This document shows, one piece after another, positions 52,559-63,697 of a stretch of 64,000 bases of DNA (position 1 is the stretch's first letter; the number at the start of each line of letters is the position of its first letter). The stretch comes from Sporothrix humicola (Eukaryota; Ascomycota; Sordariomycetes; Ophiostomatales; Ophiostomataceae). The notes under the pieces were generated by a model. The model was not told the origin of the DNA and made no database searches. It saw only the letters and a program-made list of their open reading frames with translations. A program made the position numbers and the translations under genes. The stretch is from NCBI GenBank assembly GCA_021396245.1, contig WNYE01000072.1, forward strand, positions 124,001 to 188,000. Direction: 5' to 3'.

Positions 52559-54351
52559 TTACTCGAACAGCTTATTAAAGTACTTTCCAAACTTGGATGG
52601 CTCGCGAGGAACAAACATCTCCTCGTAGTTGTCAATCTCCTCTTTGAGACCGCCAAGACTGAGATCAGCCTGGCCAGGACGGACATACGTCGACTTGGCG
52701 ACGATCTTCCAGACGACGGCAATAACAATAAAGAAGAAGATCATGCCATAATCCAAGAAGAACCACATGGTCGACCAGCCGCCTGACAAGAAGAGACTGT
52801 ATCCACCGGCCAGGAGCATAAACGTCAGACCGCCCATGGCAAAGTAGGACGTGTACGGCTGGAAGCGGCCCTTGTAGGGCAGCGTGTTGCGGTCGACGTT
52901 TTGCTTCTGGAGAGCCGAGTAGAAGTGGCGGTAGGTGACGGCTGTGCACAGGTAGTTTATGATCTGGCAGCAGGTGACGAGATCAACAAGGTAGGTGAGC
53001 ACATCGGCCGAGGAGTTGTTGACTTGCAGGAAGGCAAGCAGACAAAAGGCGAGTGATAGAGCCAGAGCATAGATCGGGACACCCGCCTTTGTGCAGCGGC
53101 CAAAGAAACGGGGCGCGTGACCTTCAAGAGCCATACCATGCAGTGTGCGAGTGGCAGAGAAGAGAAGACCGTTGCCAGCAGAGAAAACAGACGTCATGAT
53201 GAGTGCATTGACGAGGTGAGGCAAAAAGGGAATCTTCATGCGCTCCATGGCAATGACATAAGGAGAGGCAGCACCCGTGCCTGAGCCGTCGGCCGTTCCT
53301 CCCAGGATGGCCGACAGGGTGGGATCGTTGTAGGGAATGACAATGCCCATGCAGAGGGCAGAGCCGACAAAGAAAAGAAGGATGCGGTAGATAAAGGAAC
53401 GGAAGGCCGGAGGAAGAACCTTGCGAGGCGTCTCGGCTTCACTGGCCACCATCGAAATGTACTCGGGGCCGCAGACACTAAAGCTGGCCTGGTAGATGCA
53501 AGAAATGATACCGCAGAGACGGCCAACGTTGCCCGGCTCGAGGTACGACACGAATGCACCTGGGTCTTTCCAGTAGCGGAAGCCGTATCTGTCGTGGATA
53601 GGGTTGCCGCCGACCATTGTGATGAAAGTGAAGAGGAAGAGGCCCAGCATCAGGATGACCTTGAATATGGAGAGATAGAACTCGGCAATGCCAAACCAAC
53701 GGACCGAAACGACGTTGAGAAGGCCGTAGAGGACGATGAGAGCGACGACGATGGCTTCGACCGGAACTTTGTCAGTCCAGAAGGTGAGCATGATCTGGAA
53801 GGCGACGATTTCGAAAGGAACTTGATAATTGTTGACGGTTAGTCGGGTGTAGCAGAGTATTCGAAAGCAGAGGGACAGCAAGACTCACCCAGGAAAGCCA
53901 TGTTTAGGAAGAAGTTCCAGGCCATGCCAAATCCAAGTGCACCGTCAACCCACTCACTGCCGAAACGGACAAAAGGCGACGGCACCGGGACCAAGGTGAC
54001 CATCTCGGCAAAGCACTCGTTTACGGCCCACATGACGGAACCCCAGAGGAGGAAGGCAATGAAGAGGCCGGCCGGACCGCCCTTGGGCAGAGCAGCACCC
54101 ATTTGGACGTAGAGGGCTGGCATGTTAGTGTGGTGTCCGAAAAGAGTTAAAGATGGCAGCGACGGCGTTGACTTACACGTTCCAATGGCACCACCGATGG
54201 CAAAGAGTTGCACTTCTTTTCCACGAAGGTTGCGTTGAAGTGACTGGTTGCCGGCGGTAAAGGGAATTGCGGAGCCCTCGTCGACATCGCTGACAGGTTC
54301 TGGCGATGTCGCTTTGGCATCACGCAAGCCCGGTTTCTCGTTGGACTCCAT
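52559..54351 (-). CDS. Amino-acid permease (APC superfamily, YAT type)
   Basis: Exons 54351-54177, 54116-53889 and 53820-52559 (introns 60 and 68 bp) give 554 residues. RNLRGKEVQLFAIGGAIGT runs into SLYVQMGAALPKGGPAG, the conserved first helix region of fungal amino-acid permeases. Further matches: ECFAEMVTLVPVPSPFVRF, SFSVCGPEYISMVASEAETP, SAGNGLLFSATRTLHGMALE, GHAPRFF, and YKGRFQPYTSYFA. Twelve membrane helices expected; plasma membrane, H+ symport. Substrate range is not readable. The 5' flank carries a hairpin (54703-54732). Confidence 0.92.
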
Positions 54352-55046
54352 TGTGGGGACTTTGCTGCGTCGGCGAAGATCACAGTGATGGTGTAAAACA
54401 AAGGAAATCAAGAAGAGAATGAAAATAAAATGAAATCAAAGTGACGGGGAATAAAACGTGGGATAACGACCTGCATGAGGATGCGTTCTAGAAACGAGCA
54501 ACTCACAATGCAAACGTACACAGTGCTGACCGTCTTTCTGTATATATACAACTGCGCGTGCATCATGCACGGTCCAGTGCCTTATCATGATGCATCCAAG
54601 AACATGGGAAACAAGGTTCCTCGTCATCTACAAAGTACGCATGGATGCGACGCAACAGGGACAGTGTGTTGCCCACAATATGCTGTAGATACAGTGATAA
54701 GAGCCCTACATTACCCCTGTAACTTGTAGGGCGATGGATTTAGTGCCAGGCACGGTATCTGCCATATCTCCCGTATCTGGAAGGAACATTGGCGCATATC
54801 TTTGGTAGCGATGTGTAAGAAATTAGGGCCGTCGGGAGCCCCGCTAAGGCTCTGTTTATCTACACTGCGGAGACACCGCCAATTGGCATGGGCGGAATGG
54901 CAATATTCAATTCACAACGTAGATGCATCACAAAAGCAACACATCATGTAATTTTTACGGTATCGGGTGTGGGAGATATTACATTTTCAATAGACTTGTT
55001 ATATTCTATGCGATGCACATAATTTATCTGTAAGACACAGTCAACT
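54352..55046. other. Intergenic, permease promoter
   Basis: 695 bp between the permease start and the class II aldolase stop, both on the minus strand. No gene. Holds the hairpin at 54703-54732 and, just beside it, a GATAAG site (54697-54702). Confidence 0.45.
54703..54732. repeat. Interrupted hairpin GCCCTACA-TTAC...GTAA-TGTAGGGC
   Basis: GCCCTACA (54703-54710) pairs with TGTAGGGC (54725-54732), and TTAC (54711-54714) with GTAA (54719-54722), leaving a CT bulge and a CCCT loop: 12 base pairs in total, ~350 bp upstream of the permease. Confidence 0.55.
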
Positions 55047-55989
55047 CTACTGCTTAAAATCCGGCGACACAAACTCCTCGTATCTGTAGTAAGGCTGGAA
55101 TTCAACAAAGAGACAGTCCTGTTTTGTTAGTGATTTTCTCTTAAATATCTCAACTATGTTGGAGTTGACTTACAGGCGTGCTTGCCATGCGGTAGTTGTA
55201 GGCGGCCTCTTCTTCACTGACCAGCCGCTTCGGCTTGCCCGCAACACTGGCCGCATCTGCCAACATCTGCACACGGCAGCTGCGCTCCATCAGACAAAAG
55301 AGGAAAGCCGCCTCGTCGACGGTCTGGCCAACTGTCAACATGCCGTGGTTGAGGAGAATGGCCGCCTTGTTCTGTGTGCCCAGGCTGGCGGCAATGCGCG
55401 CGCCCTCGTCGGCCTCGTTGGCAATGCCGCCGTACTGGTCGTAGACAGTATGTGCCTTGTGAAAGTAGCACACGTCCTGGTTCAGCATCTCAAGAGGCTT
55501 GCCAAAGGCAGAGTATGCGCGGCCATGGATCGAGTGTGTGTGGCAGATGGCGTGGACATCCGGCCGTGCGCGGTGAACCGCCGAGTGGATCTGGAAACCG
55601 GCGGCATTGATGGATCCGGCCGTGTTACCGCCGACGACCTCACCACTCAAATCGACACAGATCATGTCGCTGGCACGCATCATGCTGAAGTGAACACCAA
55701 GCGGGTTGATCCAGAACCGGTCCGTAAACTCTGGGTCACGAACGCTGATGTGGCCAGAGATACCTTCACAGTAGCCCTCGCGACCAAAGACGCGGAATGC
55801 CGCGGCCATGTGCTGCAACTGCCACACTCTGGTCTCTTCGTGTGTGGCAAACGTAGGAACACCGGGCAGGCCCTTGCCACGGTGAGCCATGGCATTGAGC
55901 GGGTCGACTTCTTCATGGGAAGCAGGGGCAGCCTCAGCCACAAGCTGGACGGCCTTGGTCGGGGCTGTCTCTGTCATTGTTGAGGACAT
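55047..55989 (-). CDS. Class II aldolase/adducin-domain protein
   Basis: Exons 55989-55174 and 55118-55047 (55-bp intron, CACTAAC, ACAG) give 295 residues. The domain spans ~60-275: EGYCEGISGHISVRDPEFTD (binding loop), FWINPLGVHFSMM, CHTHSIHGRAYSAFG (two metal-binding His) and AAILLNHGML (third His). The family includes L-fuculose-phosphate aldolase and related Zn-dependent decarboxylases. The short exon 2 encodes FVEFQPYYRYEEFVSPDFKQ, a typical family ending. Cytosolic. Divergent from a P450, with nested inverted repeats in the shared promoter. Confidence 0.88.
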
Positions 55990-56425
55990 GATGAGTGTGC
56001 GGGTGGAAATGAAGTTTAGTATTTGAAAAGGGGCTGTGCAGTATTCACAGTAGAGCCAAAATATCGTGAAACTATCGTATGTAGAAGAGTGATTGATCAA
56101 AGTAGATGAGGTTATTCGCAATGGTCGTTTTTACACAATGTTTCAAAATGTCAAGATGTCTCATACTCAAATAGGAAACTGTCGCATTGACGGTTACAAG
56201 GCAAGTGAATACATAACCGACGCTAACGTGGTGTCCGTGTCTACACTGATAAGAGTGTCGGGTCGCCCGACACGTTAGCTCTACACCAATCTACATCGCC
56301 GCTACAACCCCCGCACTCTTATCTTGCCGACGGCATGGACGTGTTACTAAATACAGCTTCCCTCCAGACTCATTCTACAACTACTGAATTTCAATTACAC
56401 TGTACCTGAATGGAAAACAGCAAAC
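55990..56425. promoter_or_regulatory. Divergent promoter with nested inverted repeats, aldolase / P450
   Basis: 436 bp. Three perfect inverted repeats overlap: GCTAACGTG (56222-56230) with CACGTTAGC (56271-56279); GTGTCGGG (56255-56262) with CCCGACAC (56266-56273); and GATAAGAGTG (56248-56257) with CACTCTTATC (56314-56323). The last pair are GATA sites in opposite orientation. This density of symmetry is the strongest operator-like structure in the window. Confidence 0.6.
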
Positions 56426-58311
56426 ATGGAGTCTTCTGGCATCATTTCCCGGGGTACGTCAATGAGTGTCGATTTGGGTGGTGACTTCCAACAGCCTTGA
56501 TTGGTCAAATCCACTTACACCTGGGAAGGCCGACCCGCTAACCTCTTCTCTCACGTTTAGCTACCCACGCCCTGACGACCAACACAAACGTCGTCACGTT
56601 CTCCTTTGCAACTTTGCTTCTTGTGTATGGTATTTACTACACGATCTACGAGCCTCTCGTCGTTTCCCCGCTCGCCAAAATCCCTGGCCCCAAGCTCTTC
56701 GCCTTGACGAAATGGCGGCTTGCCTACGAAGACTGGACCGGACGTCGAACGACCTGTCTGCGTGACCTCCACGCCAAATACGGCCCGGCCGTCCGTGTCG
56801 GGCCCGCCGAAGTCTCCTTCTCCTCACTTGCCGCATTACGTACAATTTACGGTGCCGGGTCCGGCTTTGAGCGGACGACGTTCTACCGCATGTTCGACGT
56901 CTATGGCCGGCAGAATCTGTTCACCTTTGGCCCTGCTCGTCAACACGCCGACCGCAAGAAGGCATTGGCGCATGCCTACTCCAAAACAACGGTCCTTCAC
57001 CCTGAAGCACTGGCAACGCCCCTGATACGCAAGAATGTGCAAAGCTACCTGGCTCTGATCGAAGCACAGCGGAATGGTGATGCCAGGACAGATGGCCATG
57101 AGATCTTCCACAGTCTCCACTGGTTCAGTCTGGACAGCATCACCGGCTTTCTGTATGGTGACAAATATGGCGGGACACATGCCCTTCAGCAGAGCCATCC
57201 TCATCGTGATCGTGACAGGCGTCTCCTTGACGACATACTGGATCCCGCCCGTCGTCATCTGAGCTGGTTTGCTGTTCACCTGCCAAAGTACACCAAGTGG
57301 CTATACTCGAGGACGGGTGTGCAAGAGCGAGTCATTGACTCGCTGGGTATGCTTCCCATGGCCAAGCCAGCCACATATACAGCAATCAGAACACACGCCC
57401 TGGCATCGTGGAACTCGTTTGAGGCACACGTCACATCCAATGGCGGAGCATTACCCGCAGCCGCGGCCGACGACGCGACCACATCCATCTCCATCATGGG
57501 ACGACTGTTCCAACACAATTTGTCCACCAAGTCCAAGGGCTCCAACACGCCCATGGACGGGCTTGACATGGCTTCAGAACTGGCTGATCATCTTCTTGCC
57601 GGCATCGACACCACCAGCGACGCTGCCATGTTTGCCATCTGGGCGCTGTCGAGACCGGAGAATGCACACTACCAGAAGCGGCTGCTTGCTGAAGTAGCAG
57701 CTCTGACTCAAGATGCCGGCGAGGTTGACAAGAAGGGCAATCCAACGGCCGATGCCTCTGACAAGTTGACGTTCCTCGACGCTGTCTTGAAGGAGACGTT
57801 GCGCTTGTATGCACCCCTTCCAGCAACCGAACCTCGAATCCATGCTGGTGGCAAGGATTCCGTCATTGACGGATGGACCATCCCAGGTGGTACTGTCGTC
57901 GGTATGGATCCATATACGATCCACCGAAACTCAGAGGTCTTCCGTGATCCGTTCGTGTTCCGTCCTGAGCGGTGGCTTCCTGGTGAGGGTCCCGAGACGG
58001 AAGAAGAAAAGGCAACCATGCGTCGTTGGTTCTGGGCCTTTTCCAGTGGTGGGAGAATGTGCATCGGCATGCATCTCGCCATGGCCGAGATGACGATGCT
58101 ACTTGCAGCAATCTACCGCAAGTACACCACGAGATTGAACGTCAAGCAGCATAATGCCAGTCCTGGCATCACAAGCCGGTTTGAGGTCTTTGGTGATGAG
58201 ACCATGCCGCGTGTTACTGTAAGTTCTTTCGCCTGGATGTACTCAATCAGGACAATTACTGACTCTTGCCAGGAACACGAGTGCTGGGTCCATTTTGACC
58301 CCATTGAGTAG
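56426..58311 (+). CDS. Cytochrome P450 monooxygenase
   Basis: Exons 56426-56453, 56561-58218 and 58273-58311 (introns 107 and 54 bp) give 574 residues. The first exon encodes only nine and a third residues. A membrane anchor (VVTFSFATLLLVYGIYYTIY) is followed by the Pro-rich hinge KIPGPKLFALTKW. I-helix ELADHLLAGIDTTSDAAMF, K-helix ETLRLYAP (ExxR), VFRPERWLPGEG, and heme loop FSSGGRMCIGMHLAM (Cys ~509) are all present. It is a microsomal enzyme needing a P450 reductase. Family and substrate are not determinable. Divergent from the class II aldolase. Confidence 0.92.
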
Positions 58312-58619
58312 TCATGCATACGAAGCAGATATAATAATACCGTATGAAAGTACGTGAAGTATGAAGCAGAGGATGCTGGATGATTTCTTGTACATAGTAA
58401 TTTCAAATCAAATTGTCATTTAGTTTGCCTTTACTCAAAGAACGGGGTGCGTCATTGACATGTATTTCTCAGTGTAGATTGGTATTTTTTAATTGCATTC
58501 AATTCCGCCCTTGTTGGCCACGATGGGTTAAAATAAAATGGATAAAATGCTACTTTAGTTTCATCTGTAAAATATATGGCCGGGCGAGATGCATCTTGGA
58601 CAGGAAACGATCTACCAAC
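58312..58619. other. Intergenic, tail-to-tail
   Basis: 308 bp between the P450 and Zn2Cys6 stops; AT-rich, no gene seen. Confidence 0.5.
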
Positions 58620-61021
58620 CTAAAAGGCTTCACGAACATCACGATATCGAGCGACAATTTCTGCCACCATTCCTCGAATCTTCCTTGCCGCAGCAAACTT
58701 GACACTCAACTTCTCAAAAAGCTCCACCGCCAACTCGAGGTCATCAATAGCACGAGTCTGCCGAAGTACGGTAGCCAAATTTGCCGGTTGTGCGGTTGTT
58801 GCGTAGATGAGGGACAGCGAGACAGTGAATATGCTCAGGAAGTTCAGCCAGTTGTACGCAAATCGTTGCTGTTGGTGGAGACTGTAGGCGTGACGAAGAG
58901 CCATGGCGGCAGCATTGGCAAGTATTTTTACGCGCTGGGCATCCATGACAGGAAACAGAGGTGATGGCCGGTAAAGGGAGGCCAGATGTGTGTAGTAGTT
59001 GAAGTCGTACCATGTGCTGCTGAGATGTGGTACGCGGCTGTCGAGATCAGGCAGTGGAAAAGGCATCGTTCTCCGCCAGTTGACAAGTTCTTGGTGTAAA
59101 GCTGTCAAAATATTCTCTCGTTGCGATGTTGATGCTGCTGTTAGAGTTGCATTTGGGTCTTTGGCTGCTTTTGCTGCCGCTGCAGCCAGTCGACTAGCAG
59201 ATGGCGAATACACCTGTCGGGCAATCCGACTGGCAATCTGCCGAAGAGCAAGAATGTGTAATGGCACAGACAAAAGTGACGGCTGCAGAGTGAGGCCATC
59301 ACCAGGTGAAAATTCAGATACATCCACCATATTCTGTGCACCCTGGGCTTCCGTCGCTGAAAACGGCTCGACGTCAATGTCGTCGTCATGGAGAGCAAAT
59401 GGTCGGCCGAGTGCAATTGATGCAACACGGTCCATCATGTAGATACAGAAAAAGATGCGCTTTCGTTGTTCAGCAACATCGTGAGGAAGCTTGTCATATG
59501 TTGAGGCAGTATGCAGGCCGCATCCAAGTGCAACTCGAGCAGCCATGCCCACCAGGAACCACGTATCTAGGTTGTTAGTGTCTATCCTTTTATTGCTCAT
59601 CACATATCAGGGGCACTTACTTGGCCCCAGTTGATTAAAAAAGGAGTATGACACTTGCAGTGTCAACACTTCGATGGCAGCCATCTCATTCATTGCTAGT
59701 GCCTCCTCGGCATACTGCAAAGCTTTGTTGTAGTAGAGCATCGGTTCAGATTCGTCGGTGAGTGATACTGAAGAAAAGGCCGTCGAGCCAATGGCGAGAA
59801 CCATCCAGACTCGGAAGAGGTCTAGAGGAGAAAGTCCACCAGCAGCAGCACCTGCTAGATCTGTCTGCATCTGGCCCAACGTTGTCATGAATGACCGTCG
59901 TTCGACAATCGGATAGAGTGTGTTGGAATGAGCAAAATAAAAGTCAACCAGCAATGCGACATGGTCTGAATCGCCAACTCCATCATCACTTATTGCTGGT
60001 GGAGGCCATGCCAGATTGGCCAGTGCTGCTGCCGGCTCCATAATGTCGCTCAGAAAGACGTCGCCAAACAGGAGCGGGTAGACGGAAATGCTGTCACTGA
60101 GACTACTGAGTACGGACGAACTGTTGAACAGATCTGACGGCGAGTTGAAATCCATCATTGTTGGCTCAGCGGTGCCAGCATAGCCAAAGTTGTTGGTGAT
60201 TGTCGTGCTGGCTGTGGGTCGAGTGGTGGCTGCATTGTCTGATGTTCCGCTGACACCCTGTGATGTTACAGCGGTCACCTCATTGGTAAAGACAAAGTCA
60301 GCCTTATCTGGTGTAAGCCTGCACAGGATCATCTGTGTAAGTTTTGCAAATGCAAGGCCAGACGATGAGCCAAGATGGCGTTCAGCAGTGGCCTCGAGTG
60401 TCAGCTCTTTTAGTTCTTGAGCAAAAGACGGCGTCTCGCCTGGCACATGTGTGTGGCTGGATGCGGCTGTTGGTGTCTGTGAGTGTCGCCGATCTTGTTG
60501 TGGAGACGATGATGCGTGAGCTTGATGGTGGATTTGCTCGTTCGCACTGGCAAATTGCCTTATCTGGGGCGGTTGCTGTGGACGAGGCGAAGGAGTGTTC
60601 ATGTGCATGTTGGTGTCTTGAAGTGTTGTGCCGCTTTCTGCTTGTGACACTGCTGCGAGCAGAGACGAAATTGACGGAGCTGGCGACTGGAGTTCTTGTG
60701 CTGGCCCTGTTGTTTCATTTGGCTGGTGTGCCGATTCGCCCTTTTCGGCGGCGAGTTGCTGGCGCAATGAGGCCAACTGAGATTCAAGATTGCGAACATA
60801 TCTGTCTGGTGAGTACCCTTCTTAAAACAATGAAACCCACGAGTTTTGACTCACGCCAAAGGATATGAGACTGTGGCCCCTCGGTTGGTGTCCTGGAAGC
60901 TGCACCGCACTCGAGCTGCCTGGCAGTTCTGACACGATGGCAGCAAACGATCACATCTCTTCTTCCGCTTGTGGCAGCGAGTGCACGAAGTTCGCGATTC
61001 TGGCGTAAATGGAGCGGACAT
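58620..61021 (-). CDS. Zn2Cys6 transcription factor (XlnR/Xlr1-like architecture)
   Basis: Exons 61021-60855, 60801-59621 and 59566-58620 (introns 53 and 54 bp) give 764 residues. The zinc cluster is at ~12-41 (CTRCHKRKKRCDRLLPSC, QNCQAARVRC), followed by a coiled linker (YVRNLESQLASLRQQLAAEK), a long Gln/Ser/Thr-rich segment, and the fungal_trans domain (LVDFYFAHSNTLYPIVERRS; FFNQLGPNTWFLVGMAARVA; QRKRIFFCIYMMDRVASIAL). The IVERRSF and ALGCGLH elements are typical. Nuclear regulator. It sits between a P450 and the Rid/MetX-like pair, whose promoter contains well-placed CCG/CGG triplets. Confidence 0.9.
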
Positions 61022-61426
61022 GGTGGCAGCAGTCAAGTATGTAAAAATTATCGCTGGATGAGTAAACGATCGAGTCGTCGTCAAATAACAGAAAACGCGG
61101 AGAGGGGTGATGAAGTTCAAGTCCTCCTCGTCGATGCCAAAGATACGGTCCACGCCGAATCATCCCCGCTTTCCGGGCCGCGAGGTTTGTTATCAGTTGT
61201 TGTTTAGTGGCCAACCGTTGGGCGCTAGTGCCTGAAGTTTGGTTGCCACTTCACCCAAGGTCCCTGTGAGAAAGGGCCAACTTATCGCTGTAACTAAGAT
61301 CTCTCAGTCTTGTCGCTTTCTTCTTTCCTCATCAACAATTAATGCATTTCCTGGCTTACATTTCTCTTACTTGTTAATCTTTAATTAATTGAATTGGCTA
61401 CCAACAATTGATACACATCACTTCCT
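61022..61426. other. Intergenic between Zn2Cys6 start and Rid stop
   Basis: 405 bp. An in-frame upstream extension of the regulator (from 61153) exists but lacks conserved features. No gene. Confidence 0.4.
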
Positions 61427-61885
61427 TTACATCTCCACCACTGCCACGGCCTTCACTTCGACAAGCATACGCGGGTCTGGCAGCTGCTTGACGCCAATGG
61501 TTGCCCGTGCAGGCGCCACAGCTCTTGTTGGAAAGACCTTGTTCCACTCCTCGTTCATGCCGGCATAGTCTCTGTCCATGTCGACGACATATACAACGGC
61601 GTCAATTAGGTTCTGGACGCCGCCCTTGCCGTCCGTAGCGCCCTTGATGACATTGTCAATGTTTTCCAGGACAGCGGCCGTCTGGACACGAACATCGAGA
61701 GTCTGTGTGCCATCTGCATTCTCGGTGACGCCAGGCCATGTTCCGTCGGACGGCCGGACACAGGCTGTGCCAGCGACATAGATTGTACGGTGCGGGCCGG
61801 CTGGTGAAAGACGGGCGTTGGCAAACCGGCTGGCGCCTTCAGGAGCGCTAGGGTTAACAACGTAAGCGTCGCCGTTGGGTGCCAT
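61427..61885 (-). CDS. Rid/YjgF family protein (enamine/imine deaminase)
   Basis: One exon, 152 residues. IYVAGTACVRPSDGTWPGV, QTAAVLENIDNVIKGA, VQNLIDAVVYVVDM, FPTRAVAPARATIGVKQLPD and PRMLVEVKAVAVVE follow the Rid fold, including the Arg (PARATIGV) that contacts the carboxylate of the imine substrate. Slightly longer than RidA, like 2-aminomuconate deaminase relatives. It releases ammonia from reactive enamine/imine intermediates. The frame extends upstream, but the ATG at 61885 starts the conserved fold. Divergent (438 bp) from a MetX-like hydrolase. Confidence 0.9.
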   Translation of the reverse strand: MAPNGDAYVVNPSAPEGASRFANARLSPAGPHRTIYVAGTACVRPSDGTWPGVTENADGTQTLDVRVQTAAVLENIDNVIKGATDGKGGVQNLIDAVVYVVDMDRDYAGMNEEWNKVFPTRAVAPARATIGVKQLPDPRMLVEVKAVAVVEM

Positions 61886-62323
61886 TTTGAGACCGTTTGA
61901 GATTGAAGTGTGTAAGTCGATTGGTGGTTTTGTGTGAATGTTTTGGTTGTTGACACTACTATTTGTTCCTGCTCTACAATTTATGCCAATCAAATAAATA
62001 CTGTGTCATGCTCATTCGATTTTCATTCACTCAATAGTTTGACAATCGGTCTTCTCGCCGCCATTCGTGTCGGAGAAAAGTCGCTGTCACGTTGGTGATT
62101 GAAAGCTGGTGTCGCCAGGGCCGACAATGTCGGACAGTCCGACAAACCCAGCCCCGCTTTCGATCCCGCTGATAAGACCCCTGAAGAGGGGGCGTTATGG
62201 TTATGGCCACGGGATTTAGCGAGCAGCCTCCATAACGCCCCGAACTCCAGCGCATTTACGCTGTTTGAGCTCACTTTCTATCAGCAATTCCCACCTCGAC
62301 AATCAACCCAACAATCTCCCAAC
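61886..62323. promoter_or_regulatory. Divergent promoter with CCG/CGG palindromes, Rid / MetX-like
   Basis: CCGACAATGTCGG (62121-62133) and GTCGGACAGTCCGAC (62129-62143) overlap, giving CCG-N7-CGG-N5-CCG: an everted and an inverted pair sharing one triplet. This is the form bound by Zn2Cys6 dimers; such a gene ends 1.1 kb away in sequence terms (start 61021). Confidence 0.55.
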
Positions 62324-63316
62324 ATGGACATTCAGCACCACGTTATCAAGGACTTTGCCTTTACGGATGGCACCGTCTTACCGTCGGTCTCAGTGGCTTA
62401 CACTGTACTGAACCCGTCGGCCACCAAGACGGCGCTGGTCATCTCCTGCTTCCGCGGCCGCCTGGAGAACACCTACACTTTTGCTAGCGGTGCCCTGAAG
62501 GATCACCGCATTGTCGTGGTCGCCCTCTTTGGCAATGGCGAGTCGTCGAGCCCGTCCAACACGCCTGGCTTCCCTTGCTCGACTCTCGAGTACCAGGACT
62601 GTGTCAAGGCGCAGCACGATCTTTTGGTGAATGGCCTAGGCGTCAACGAGCTCGACGTCGTCGTCGGCTTTTCTATGGGCGGGCAGACCACGTACCACTG
62701 GACGCTCATGTACCCCGCAATGGTCCGCAATGCTGTCGTCATCTGCTCGTCGGCGCGCACCAGCAACCACAACATCCAGTTTCTGGAAGGTCCCCGCGCT
62801 GCTCTCGAGAATGCCGTCGACTACGTTCCTGTCGCAAAGAGAGACGAGAATACTCCAAGAGCCACGCGTGGTATCCAGGCTTTTGGCAAGGCGTACTCGG
62901 CCTGGCTGACTAGCGCCGAGTGGTTCGACGAAGAAAAGTTCCGCGACCTCGGCTTTGAGACGCGGGCGGCTTGGGACGCCACAACCACCGGCCCGAACTA
63001 CAACGGCTGGGACGCGGATGATTTGCTGGCCATGCTTGGTATGTGGCAGCGGGGAGACATTACGAGGGTGGGCAATTACGGCAGTCCTGCGAAGAGTTTG
63101 GAGGATGCATTGGGCAATATCAGGGCAAATGTCCTTTTGATGCCGTGCCAGACGGACCAATACTTTAGACCTTATGTGTCGAAGCAGGAGGCGGAGAAAA
63201 TTCCCAATGTGACTGTCAATGTCATACCTTCGATCTGGGGCCATTTGGCTGGCGGTGCTGCCAATCCAGTCGACACGAAATGGATGGATGACGAGATCGA
63301 CTTCTTTTTGAATTAG
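62324..63316 (+). CDS. Alpha/beta hydrolase, homoserine O-acetyltransferase (MetX)-like
   Basis: One exon, 330 residues. VVGFSMGGQTTYHWTLMYP holds the nucleophile elbow with Ser (~117). LMPCQTDQYFRPY carries the catalytic Asp and SIWGHLAGG the His. The GxSMGG.. and ..W.GH.AG patterns are those of MetX-like hydrolases, which in fungi include many with unknown acyl-transfer or hydrolytic roles; it lacks the length of true homoserine acetyltransferases. No signal peptide. Divergent from the Rid protein, suggesting joint use in degrading an amino or amide compound (inference). Confidence 0.85.
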   Translation: MDIQHHVIKDFAFTDGTVLPSVSVAYTVLNPSATKTALVISCFRGRLENTYTFASGALKDHRIVVVALFGNGESSSPSNTPGFPCSTLEYQDCVKAQHDLLVNGLGVNELDVVVGFSMGGQTTYHWTLMYPAMVRNAVVICSSARTSNHNIQFLEGPRAALENAVDYVPVAKRDENTPRATRGIQAFGKAYSAWLTSAEWFDEEKFRDLGFETRAAWDATTTGPNYNGWDADDLLAMLGMWQRGDITRVGNYGSPAKSLEDALGNIRANVLLMPCQTDQYFRPYVSKQEAEKIPNVTVNVIPSIWGHLAGGAANPVDTKWMDDEIDFFLN

Positions 63317-63697
63317 TAGTGCGGGAAGATGGTTTATGAGAGGCCATAACAACACAAAGCGTCACGAAAATATTTGGATATGTAGTAAAATCAATAACAA
63401 CGATTTATTTGTTTATTTAATGTGTAAACGTATGTTTATTAATTTTTTTTTAACTTTATTTCTTGTCAGTTTTGTGGTCACCTTTTTTTTTTTTTAAATT
63501 TTTTTTTTTTTTTGAAAACAAAATGAAATAAGAAAGTAGAAATTGGCGACAACCCCAACAAATTGACATTTATTTGTGAATGGGAGATAAAAGTTGAATT
63601 ATTTATTGAAGAGCTTCTCAAAACGCAAAGAAACTTATAAAGTGATGGCACACCGATATTATGAAATAGTATGCAAAACATCCTGAAACCTAGATAT
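63317..63697. other. Intergenic, tail-to-tail, poly-T
   Basis: 381 bp between MetX-like and amidase stops. Poly-T runs at 63483-63514 and AT-rich sequence; no gene. Confidence 0.5.
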
